Positions 1 through 5,788 of a DNA stretch of 6,195 nt are shown piece by piece. The stretch lies in NCBI GenBank assembly GCA_028719265.1, contig JAQUKF010000068.1:1-6195 (forward strand), read 5' to 3'. A model generated the notes under the pieces. It did no database searches. It was not told the origin of the DNA and worked only from the letters and a program-made list of their open reading frames with translations. The position numbers and the translations under genes were made by a program. The first letter of the stretch is position 1, and each line of letters begins with the position of its first letter. Source of the stretch: Candidatus Omnitrophota bacterium (lineage in GTDB: Bacteria; Omnitrophota; Gorgyraeia; Gygaellales; Profunditerraquicolaceae).

Positions 1-701
1 CGAATATCGGCAGGTCGTTGATATCGCGCGTTGCCATAAACATCAAGGCCGGCCTTACCGCGGATTGTACCGGGTTGGATATAGATCCGGAAAAGAAGAT
101 ACTCTTGCAAACCAGGCCGGCTTTCGGCGGGAATATTATGGCTACGATCATCTCGCCGAATTACCGTCCGCAGATGGCTACGGTTAGGCATAAGGTATTT
201 ACCCCAATGCCGGCTGATAAGAAACGCAAGGGTAAGATCATAAAAGAAAGTTTTGACAGCGCTCTTTACGCCTCGCGCACTAAACTCTTGGATATTATCG
301 AGGAGATCGAATCTACCATAAACCTTTCAGAGGCGGATATCATAGTTTCCGGAGGCCGCGGACTGGGAGGGGTGGATAATTTCAAGATCCTGGAAGAACT
401 GGCGCACGTATTGGGTGCGGCAGTCGGCTCAAGCCGCGCGGCAGTAGACAGCGGGTGGATGCCGTATTCGCATCAGGTAGGGCAGACTGGAAGGACCGTC
501 GCTCCTAAAATCTATATTGCCTGCGGGATAAGCGGTCAGATACAGCATCTTGTCGGGATGCAATCCTCCAAGATCATTATTGCCGTAAATAAGGATCCTG
601 AGGCTCCAATCTTCAAGATAGCTACATACGGGATTGTCGGCGACCTGTTCCAGGTTGTACCGGCTTTAACCCAAGCTTTCAAAACAGCACTTCGAAAATA
701 A
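1..701 (+). CDS. etfA: Electron transfer flavoprotein subunit alpha, C-terminal part (5' truncated by window)
   Basis: EtfA is the FAD-carrying subunit of the cytoplasmic EtfAB heterodimer, which passes electrons between flavin dehydrogenases and a quinone oxidoreductase or ferredoxin/NAD partner. The frame is open to the left edge (codons from base 3), and the first visible residues NIGRSLISRVA match the family's internal 'xIGRdLxPRvA' stretch. The TTG at 18 is therefore an internal Leu codon. 232 residues are visible; full proteins are usually about 320-330, so the N-terminal domain is mostly missing. Visible family motifs are GLTADCTGLDID, then the FAD-binding domain II with SGGRGLGG (about 355-378), SSRAAVD (about 429-449), VGQTGRTVAP (about 477-506), GISGQIQHLVGM (about 525-560) and NKDPEAPIF (about 588-614). 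The FAD-contacting Arg, Ser and Thr positions look intact. The usual partner etfB would lie to the left. The sequence does not settle whether it is a bifurcating type. A hairpin with a T-run follows the TAA stop. Confidence 0.96.
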   Translation, partial: NIGRSLISRVAINIKAGLTADCTGLDIDPEKKILLQTRPAFGGNIMATIISPNYRPQMATVRHKVFTPMPADKKRKGKIIKESFDSALYASRTKLLDIIEEIESTINLSEADIIVSGGRGLGGVDNFKILEELAHVLGAAVGSSRAAVDSGWMPYSHQVGQTGRTVAPKIYIACGISGQIQHLVGMQSSKIIIAVNKDPEAPIFKIATYGIVGDLFQVVPALTQAFKTALRK

Positions 702-704
702 GAG

Positions 705-766
705 CAGGGTCAGGTTTATTTTCTCTTAAGAATAGCCAAGAGAGATAAATCCGGTCCTGTTTTTTT
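705..766 (+). terminator. Imperfect hairpin plus T7: probable Rho-independent terminator of etfA
   Basis: Bases 705-727 can pair with 738-759 around a 10-nt loop (728-737). The upper stem pairs 720-727 with 738-745 including one G-U. The middle pairs 715-718 with 746-749 and 713-714 with 751-752. The base pairs 705-708 (CAGG) with 756-759 (CCTG). Single-base bulges lie at 719 and 750, and two small internal mismatches near the base. Seven T's follow directly (760-766), and the hairpin begins 3 nt after the etfA stop. The position and T-run suit an intrinsic terminator. The long imperfect stem could alternatively be a REP-type palindrome of the kind spread by transposases such as the one at the right end of this window. 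Confidence 0.55.
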
Positions 767-907
767 ACGCCTACCTTTCTAAAATAATTGTTTTATAATC
801 GATTGAAATATAAAGAGTTATGGAAAACGTCTTGAGTATTAAATGTAGGATTTTGCTATAAAATAAGCTTAATTTCATCTATATGTTAAAGAATGTAAAG
901 ATTTTCC

Positions 908-935
908 TTGACAAGGGGGAGGGTGTGTGTAGAAT
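908..935 (+). promoter_or_regulatory. Sigma70-type promoter for the HTH gene (and possibly smc)
   Basis: A perfect -35 hexamer TTGACA (908-913) is followed by a 16-nt G/T-rich spacer and TAGAAT (930-935), which matches the -10 consensus at five of six positions. Transcription would start near 942, leaving a leader of roughly 45 nt before the ATG at 989. This promoter also argues against reading the TTG at 908 as a start codon, because that triplet is the -35 box. A perfect TATAAT at 944-949 lies just downstream but has no -35 at the right distance. The rest of 702-907 is AT-rich and shows no other gene I can support. Confidence 0.65.
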
Positions 936-988
936 ATAAACAGTATAATTATAGTTTTAAGAAAACCAAGCAAAGAATACGGATTAAG

Positions 989-1162
989 ATGGTAAAGAGC
1001 AATTTGATGACAATAGACGACCTGGCGGATTACCTGAAGGTAACCCGCAGGACTATTTATGATTGGTTGAAACGTAACAAGATTCCGGCATTAAAACTCG
1101 TCGGGCAATGGCGTTTCAAAAAGGATAAGATAGACGCATGGCTGGAAGGGCATGCTCAATAG
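989..1162 (+). CDS. Small helix-turn-helix protein, MerR/excisionase-type DNA-binding domain
   Basis: This 57-residue protein consists almost entirely of one winged-helix DNA-binding domain of the excisionase (Xis/MerR-like, HTH_17) family. The diagnostic run is MTIDDLADYLKVTRRTIYDW (from about residue 7), then LKRNKIPALKLVGQWRFKKD and KIDAWL at the end. The 'LADYL.VTRRTIYDWLK' part is the helix-turn-helix with its recognition helix, and 'GQWRF' is the wing. The family includes phage excisionases and many small chromosomal regulators; no integrase is visible here, so a regulator is more likely than recombination directionality. I chose ATG 989 because it lies downstream of the inferred transcription start and has a modest GGA at 981-983. 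ATG 1007 (51 residues, AAAGAG at 994-999) is a fair alternative. The frame stays open back to 908, but that region holds the promoter. smc starts 122 nt downstream with no visible terminator, so co-transcription is possible. Its target is not known. Confidence 0.88.
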   Translation: MVKSNLMTIDDLADYLKVTRRTIYDWLKRNKIPALKLVGQWRFKKDKIDAWLEGHAQ

Positions 1163-1186
1163 AGCAGTATGTAGCAGGTAGTATAC

Positions 1187-1229
1187 AGGCAAAAGCAAAA
1201 ACAGGATCAAAGGCAAAACAAGGATAAAA
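1187..1229 (+). repeat. Short imperfect direct repeat in purine-rich spacer before smc
   Basis: AGGCAAAA occurs at 1187-1194 and again at 1211-1218. Each copy is followed by a CAGGAT/CAAGGAT element and A-rich sequence (1202-1211 and 1219-1229). The whole 1163-1284 spacer is strongly purine-biased on the plus strand and contains no recognisable gene or terminator. The repeats could be a binding site for a dimeric regulator such as the adjacent HTH protein, or simply low-complexity sequence; nothing here decides between these. Confidence 0.4.
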
Positions 1230-1274
1230 TCAGGGACGGGGCATAAATAGGGTTTAAAAAAGATAGATTTAATC

Positions 1275-1280
1275 GGGAGG
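1275..1280 (+). promoter_or_regulatory. Strong Shine-Dalgarno site of smc
   Basis: GGGAGG lies 4 nt upstream of the ATG at 1285, which gives a near-consensus ribosome binding site and fixes the smc start. It is clearly the best translation signal in the window. The N-terminus it implies (MYFKSLELLGFKSF) matches the usual start of SMC proteins. Confidence 0.85.
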
Positions 1281-1284
1281 TAAA

Positions 1285-4200
1285 ATGTATTTTAAAAGTC
1301 TTGAGCTTTTAGGCTTCAAATCGTTCTGTGATAAAACAGTGCTTAACTTTGAGCCGGGGATCACGGCTGTTGTCGGTCCAAACGGGTGCGGGAAGAGCAA
1401 TATATTCGATGCTATCCGTTGGGTGCTGGGTGAGCAGTCAGCAAAGTCTCTGCGCGGATCAGAGATGCTCGATGTCATTTTTAACGGAGCGGATAACAAG
1501 GAGCCGTTAAGCATGGCAGAGGTCAGTCTTACATTTGACAACACCGCGCGTTTCTTTAATGTTGATAATCCAGAGGTAATGATTACGCGCAGGCTTTTCA
1601 GGAGCGGAGAGAGCGAATATCTTTTGAACAAGGCTACAGTGCGGCTCAAGGATATCCTGGACTTGCTGTTGGGGACAGGCATAGGGGCGGAAAGTTACTC
1701 TATTATCGCCCAAGGGAAGATAGACCTGGTTTTAAGCAGCCGCCCCGAGGATAGGCGTATGGTCTTTGATGAGGCCAGCGGGATAAGTAAATACAAGGCC
1801 CAAAAGAGGGAGACTACGCGCAGGCTCGAAGAGACTGAACAAAACCTGCTGCGCGTCAATGATATCGTCGCCGAGGTTAAAAGGCAGATTGGTTCCCTGG
1901 AGCGGCAGGCGAATAAGGCCCGCAGGTACAAGGAGGTTTTCGAAGAGCTAAAATTAAAGGAGATTGATCTGGCGGTAATAAGCAAGAATAATTTTATGAA
2001 GCAGAGGGAGGAGATCGTCGTCAGAATCGAAGATTTTAAGAAGGAGGATGCGGTTTTGGCCTCTTCGGTTGCGGAACTTGAGTCCAGGATCGCAAACCGC
2101 CAGTCGGAATTAAAATCGCTGGAGGAAACACTGATGGCCGGCCGCAGCCAGATACTTAATCTGGAAAACAGCATGGTGCGTAACAACGAGCACATTACTT
2201 TTAACCAGCAACGCATCGCGGAGCTCTCTGAAAACAGCCGCCTGCTGGAATCCCAGATCGAACAGTCGAAGGCCAAGCTCCTGCAGGATGAAGAGAAGCT
2301 GCGGGTTGTGCGCGCTGAATACGACAGCTTGAAACAGGATATAGAAAACAGGCAGTCTGTGCTGGCACAAAAAGAGGAGGAGATCGCTAAACTGAGTTCC
2401 GCGATCAAGGGTTCCCTGGAGTCCATCTCCGAGAGCAAAAAAGCTATCCTGGACCTGGAAGCCAGGATTTCCAATACGCATAACGAAGTAAGCGAGTTTA
2501 ATTCCAGGCATCAGGTATTCCTGGCACGCAAAAAAAGGCTGGAGATCGAAAAGGCCAAGGTTTATGAGGAGAAGGCTATTTCCGAAGAGGCCCTGAATAA
2601 GGTAGCTCAAGAGTTGGCAAGCACGCGTGAATTGGTGGATGACTTCAGGCAAAAGATATCCGAGGTAAAGGCAAATCTCGAACAGGAATCCTTGAATCTG
2701 AACGCGGTCAACCAGGAGATCACGGCTTTGGAGAACGAGAAGCTCACCCTGGTTTCGCATAAAGAATTCCTTGAGAAATTGAAGAACAAATATGATGATA
2801 TCGGCGAATCCCTTAACGCGGTGATCTATCTGGATAGGTCGCCCAGGGAGAGCCTTACCGGGCTTGTGGTCAAGGTGCAGGAGCAGTCTGCTTTGAACGG
2901 GGGAGATGGGTCAGGCCAGGCGGCTTCGGTTGAAGGGCAAATCCCGGCTGTCGGCTCAGCCGCTTTTAAGATAAGCGGGGAGGCCAAACCTATCGAGCTG
3001 GATACGCAGAATATAGGAGAAAAGATAGCAAGGATAGAGGAGAAGCTAGGGGAATTAAGGAGCAGGAAAGTCCTGCGCCAGAGCTGCATATCCGAGTTGA
3101 CCAAGATGTCCGAAAGTCTGGAAGGCGAATTGCGCAATCATGAGATTACGCTGGCGAATAAGGAGACTAATCACGCCGCCATCCAGGAACAGTTCAATAA
3201 GATAAAGGAAGAAGAGGATGTAATTGTCATGGAGCTCAGCGATGTCGGGCGCGAAATATCCGCGATCGAACAGAACCTGCTCGATGCCCAGAACAGGCTA
3301 TCCAGCCTAAACAAGGAAGAGCGGTTAAGGCAGGATATGATAGTCCAGGAAGAGGACAGTATTTCTTTGCATAGCAAGGCCCGCGAGGAGCTTCTTGTCT
3401 TGATTACACAGACTAAGACGGAGATAGAGGCTTTGAACAAACGCTTTAGCTCCGATGTAGCGACCTTAAAGATGATTGAAGAGACTTATGCTCAAGATAA
3501 GAGGAGCCTGGAGAATATCGAAAGGCAGATCTCCGAAGCCAAAGAGCGCCAGGAAGGGTTAAGGCTGGAGGTGGTCGATTGCCAGGCTAAGATCGGAGAG
3601 GCAGAAGCCCAGATTAATGAGAAAAAAGACGGGTTGGTCGAGACCGAATCAAGATACAACGAGGTTTCCAGTGGCACGGTGGGGGTAGTCAAGCAGATCG
3701 AGACTAGTCGCAAACAGCTGGAAGAGGTGAAGAACCGTCTGCATGAGCTGGAGATGCAGGGAAAGGATTTGGAGTACCGTTATTCTACAGTAAAAGAAAG
3801 GATGTTGTCGGCCTATAGGGTTGACCTGGATACACTGGAGGACTTAAATAAAGAATTGGATCAGGCGGTACTGGAGAATGAGATCGGCGAGCTTAAGAGG
3901 AAACTTGATTCTTACGGAACGGTTAACTTGGTGGCGATCGAGGAATATGACGAATTGAAGCAGCGCTATGATTTTCTTATTCAGCAACAGACAGACCTTC
4001 TGACCGCTAAGGAATCATTGCATCAGGCGATCCTGAAAATAAACCGTACCACAAAACAGATGTTTATCGAGACCTTCGAGAAGGTCAAGGTGGAATTTAA
4101 GAATTATTTCCGCCTGCTCTTTAACGGAGGAGACGCGCAGTTATTCCTGACTGACGAGAATGATCCGCTTGAGTCGGGGATTGAGATTATTTGTCGTCCT

Positions 4201-4548
4201 CCGGGAAAGAAGCTGCAGAACGTATTGCTGCTCTCCGGGGGAGAGAAGAGTATGTCGGCGATCGCGCTGATATTCGCTATCTTCAAGATCAAGCCTTCGC
4301 CTTTCTGCATACTTGACGAAATTGACGCCGCGCTTGATGAAGCTAATGTTGATAGGTTCTCCAGAGTTTTGCAGGAATTTTCCAAGACTTCGCAGTTCAT
4401 CGTGATCACACATAATAAGAAGACGATCGTCAACGCCAGTATAATGTACGGCATCACGATGCAGCAGTCCGGAGTCTCCAAGATAGTTTCGGTGAAATTG
4501 TCGCAAAATAAGGAAAAGGAGAAAGAGGAACAGGCAGTTGCGGTTTAG
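1285..4548 (+). CDS. smc: Chromosome segregation protein SMC, with a reduced atypical hinge
   Basis: SMC is the ABC-type ATPase of bacterial condensin. It dimerises through its hinge, is bridged by ScpA/ScpB at its heads, and organises sister chromosomes on the nucleoid. All head motifs are present. Walker A is GPNGCGKS (31-38), with the conserved Arg in SLRG (R57) and the Q-loop in SIIAQGKID (Q143). The signature is LLSGGEKS (982-989), Walker B is PFCILDEID with catalytic E1012, the D-loop is AALDEANV, and H1043 is the switch His in VITHNKKT. Residues about 165-502 and 576-910 are Glu/Lys/Leu-rich coiled coils of nearly equal length, as in canonical SMC. Between them, where a hinge of roughly 150 residues is expected, lies only about 70 residues (503-575) without recognisable hinge motifs. 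Total length is 1087 against about 1170-1190 normally, and the shortfall matches the hinge. The C-terminal tail is Lys/Glu-rich. rnc and ftsY, frequent smc neighbours, are absent here. The last codons overlap the convergent cyclase gene. Other SMC-like ATPases (RecN, SbcC, MukB) fit the head sequence much less well. Confidence 0.95.
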   Translation: MYFKSLELLGFKSFCDKTVLNFEPGITAVVGPNGCGKSNIFDAIRWVLGEQSAKSLRGSEMLDVIFNGADNKEPLSMAEVSLTFDNTARFFNVDNPEVMITRRLFRSGESEYLLNKATVRLKDILDLLLGTGIGAESYSIIAQGKIDLVLSSRPEDRRMVFDEASGISKYKAQKRETTRRLEETEQNLLRVNDIVAEVKRQIGSLERQANKARRYKEVFEELKLKEIDLAVISKNNFMKQREEIVVRIEDFKKEDAVLASSVAELESRIANRQSELKSLEETLMAGRSQILNLENSMVRNNEHITFNQQRIAELSENSRLLESQIEQSKAKLLQDEEKLRVVRAEYDSLKQDIENRQSVLAQKEEEIAKLSSAIKGSLESISESKKAILDLEARISNTHNEVSEFNSRHQVFLARKKRLEIEKAKVYEEKAISEEALNKVAQELASTRELVDDFRQKISEVKANLEQESLNLNAVNQEITALENEKLTLVSHKEFLEKLKNKYDDIGESLNAVIYLDRSPRESLTGLVVKVQEQSALNGGDGSGQAASVEGQIPAVGSAAFKISGEAKPIELDTQNIGEKIARIEEKLGELRSRKVLRQSCISELTKMSESLEGELRNHEITLANKETNHAAIQEQFNKIKEEEDVIVMELSDVGREISAIEQNLLDAQNRLSSLNKEERLRQDMIVQEEDSISLHSKAREELLVLITQTKTEIEALNKRFSSDVATLKMIEETYAQDKRSLENIERQISEAKERQEGLRLEVVDCQAKIGEAEAQINEKKDGLVETESRYNEVSSGTVGVVKQIETSRKQLEEVKNRLHELEMQGKDLEYRYSTVKERMLSAYRVDLDTLEDLNKELDQAVLENEIGELKRKLDSYGTVNLVAIEEYDELKQRYDFLIQQQTDLLTAKESLHQAILKINRTTKQMFIETFEKVKVEFKNYFRLLFNGGDAQLFLTDENDPLESGIEIICRPPGKKLQNVLLLSGGEKSMSAIALIFAIFKIKPSPFCILDEIDAALDEANVDRFSRVLQEFSKTSQFIVITHNKKTIVNASIMYGITMQQSGVSKIVSVKLSQNKEKEKEEQAVAV
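2791..3009 (+). other. Non-canonical SMC hinge-position segment (residues 503-575)
   Basis: The segment begins YDDIGESLNAVIYLDRSPRE and continues LTGLVVKVQEQ. A Gly/Ser/Ala-rich stretch (about 536-557, containing NGGDGSGQ) follows, then AAFKISGEAKPIELDT before the second coiled coil starts near residue 576. Two possible beta-strand stretches (LTGLVVKV and AAFKISGEAKPIEL) are joined by the flexible linker. LTGLVVKV faintly recalls the GxxGLVxDLIxV strand that opens a normal SMC hinge. The downstream hinge blocks, with the conserved alanine/glycine-rich AIExALG-type helix and the GRxTFLPL-type strand, are not visible. The reading frame is continuous through the region, so this is not a frameshift. 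Confidence 0.7.
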
Positions 4549-5720
4549 TAAACTGGCGCGCAACAGGTCATGTTCTTGCCTTGGTTTTTGGCTTTGTAAA
4601 GTGATTTGTCGGAAGAAGTGATCAGGTCCGCGGGGGTCTGGCCGTTTTCCGGAAAGGATGCTACTCCTAGGCTTACGGTCAATTTCTTATTTGGGAATAT
4701 CTCTTCGTTCAGGAAAGGAAATTTCTGTATATCCATCCTTAGCCGTTCGGCTATCATGTAGGCTTCTTTTTGGTCTGTCTGTGGTAGGATGATTGTGAAT
4801 TCTTCCCCTCCGTAACGGCAGACATGGTCCATTTTGCGCGATTGGTTGCGCAGGAGTTGAGCCAGGTCCTTTAAAATTTTGTCCCCCGCCTGATGCCCCA
4901 GGGTATCGTTGTAAATCTTGAAATTATCTATATCTATTGCGATTAGACTCAACTTAGTTTTAATAGCCTTGGACTTTTCCATCTCTGTCTGCAGTATGAA
5001 CTGGAAGTGTCCGTGGTTCCAAAGGTTAGTAAGATAATCCGTATGGGCTCGCTCGGCGGTCAATTCGAACAATCGGGAGTTTTCGATCGCCAGGCCCGCC
5101 TGGTTGGCCAGCATAGTAAGCATGTGGATATCATCTTTGGTGATCGGTTCTTTCGTGATGAAGTTATCCGCCACAATGATGCCGTTGACCCGGTCTTTTG
5201 CCTTAAGGGGGATGAGCAACAGCTCTTTGCTATCGAGCATTTTGAGAACGGGAGAATCCTTATATTTTTGCATGGCTTGGTGGGTCAGGTGCAGGGGCAT
5301 GCCTTCCAGGACAGCCATAGATAAGGGGTTTTCATCCTTATCCTGCATGGATACTTTTAGACTTCTGACCTGGCGGTTGAATCCGGACTCCAATACCGAA
5401 CTGGAGTTCTTGAAGGCGTCGATAAGCTCATCAAGTCCCATTTTTTCCTCTTCAATCCTAGTCCAGGCTATATTGGCTTCTTCGCCGTTCTCTGGTCCGA
5501 TACCCATCCTCCCTTCAATTATTTTGTCCTTTTCATTGACCAAAAATAATATGGCGCGGTTAAATCCCAGTCCGGTGTGCGCAGTTACCCCGGTAAGGAT
5601 GATGTAAAGTATCTCGTCCAGTTTTAAGGTGGTGCGCATAGCGTTGGATATCTCGTAAAGTACATCCAGCTCGCTTTTTGTTCGTTCAAGCTCCGTCCTT
5701 AACCTGCCTAGCTCGTCCAT
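4545..5720 (-). CDS. GAF-GGDEF diguanylate cyclase
   Basis: A 391-residue cytoplasmic protein that condenses two GTP into the second messenger cyclic di-GMP. A short N-terminal coiled coil (about 1-20, MDELGRLRTELERTKSELDV) leads into a GAF sensor domain (about 20-215, ending LTMLANQAGLAIENSRLFEL) and a linker helix. The GGDEF domain occupies about 222-385. Its active site is YGGEEF (GGEEF 304-308), with metal-binding AIDIDNFK (D263, D265), substrate-contacting NDTLGHQAGD (271-280) and the family DYLTNLWN opening (228-235). RKMD (295-298) sits exactly five residues before GGEEF, which is the RxxD inhibitory I-site, so product feedback is expected. There is no membrane segment or signal peptide. 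The frame extends 31 codons upstream to 5813, but that part overlaps the transposase gene, the repeat and the promoter, so I chose ATG 5720. The GAF domain is longer than usual (insert about 90-165) and its ligand is unknown. The gene is convergent with smc and overlaps its stop codon. Confidence 0.93.
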   Translation of the reverse strand: MDELGRLRTELERTKSELDVLYEISNAMRTTLKLDEILYIILTGVTAHTGLGFNRAILFLVNEKDKIIEGRMGIGPENGEEANIAWTRIEEEKMGLDELIDAFKNSSSVLESGFNRQVRSLKVSMQDKDENPLSMAVLEGMPLHLTHQAMQKYKDSPVLKMLDSKELLLIPLKAKDRVNGIIVADNFITKEPITKDDIHMLTMLANQAGLAIENSRLFELTAERAHTDYLTNLWNHGHFQFILQTEMEKSKAIKTKLSLIAIDIDNFKIYNDTLGHQAGDKILKDLAQLLRNQSRKMDHVCRYGGEEFTIILPQTDQKEAYMIAERLRMDIQKFPFLNEEIFPNKKLTVSLGVASFPENGQTPADLITSSDKSLYKAKNQGKNMTCCAPVY

Positions 5721-5728
5721 AATGGATA

Positions 5729-5756
5729 AGTGTAACACATTTCCCGTCAAAGTCAA
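5729..5756 (-). promoter_or_regulatory. Probable promoter of the diguanylate cyclase gene, giving a near-leaderless mRNA
   Basis: Read on the minus strand, TTGACT (5756-5751) is separated by 16 nt from TACACT (5734-5729), a good sigma70-like pair. A second TTGACG (5750-5745) is too close to serve as the -35 of this -10. A start about seven nt past the -10 falls near 5722, only a few bases before the ATG at 5720. No Shine-Dalgarno sequence precedes that ATG, which is consistent with leaderless or near-leaderless translation. A GTG at 5738 in the same frame would lie upstream of the inferred transcript start. Confidence 0.5.
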
Positions 5757-5761
5757 GTATA

Positions 5762-5788
5762 GGGGGGACGTTCCAAAAAGGGACACCC
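5762..5788. repeat. G-rich, partly palindromic repeat next to the transposase 3' end (candidate RAYT-associated element end)
   Basis: A G6 run leads into GGGACGTTCC (5765-5774), a near-perfect palindrome. An A5 tract follows, then a second GGGAC (5780-5784) running into ACCC beside the transposase stop codon. REP-associated transposases are typically flanked by short palindromic repeats that they recognise, and the position immediately 3' of the transposase fits. Only one copy is present in the window, so its repeated nature is inferred from context and not seen here. Confidence 0.35.

Noticed and set aside
820..861. A 13-codon ORF (ATG at 820) after AAAGAG in the etfA-HTH intergenic region
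   Set aside because: It is too short, has no known leader-peptide pattern and no attenuator-like hairpin follows it.
794..864. TATAAT at 794-799 and TATAAA at 857-862 as additional promoters
   Set aside because: The region is AT-rich. The first has no -35 match, and the second has a TTGAGT with a 19-nt spacer that is too long. The promoter at 908-935 is far better.
1695..2474. A 259-codon open frame on the minus strand inside smc
   Set aside because: Its translation is dominated by Ser, Leu and Arg, as expected from the antisense of Glu/Lys-rich coiled-coil codons. It has no recognisable domain and lies opposite a well-supported SMC frame.
2110..2760. A 216-codon minus-strand open frame inside smc
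   Set aside because: It is antisense to the coiled coil, shows no family motif or convincing ribosome binding site, and conflicts with the clear sense gene.
4549..4620. Possible terminator for smc around GCC...GGC with a T-run at about 4578-4594
   Set aside because: The stem is only about three base pairs and lies within the cyclase coding sequence, so it does not qualify as an intrinsic terminator.
5007..5607. Two overlapping plus-strand open frames opposite the cyclase gene
   Set aside because: Both mirror GAF-domain codons on the other strand, have no recognisable domain and compete with a gene whose motifs are unambiguous.
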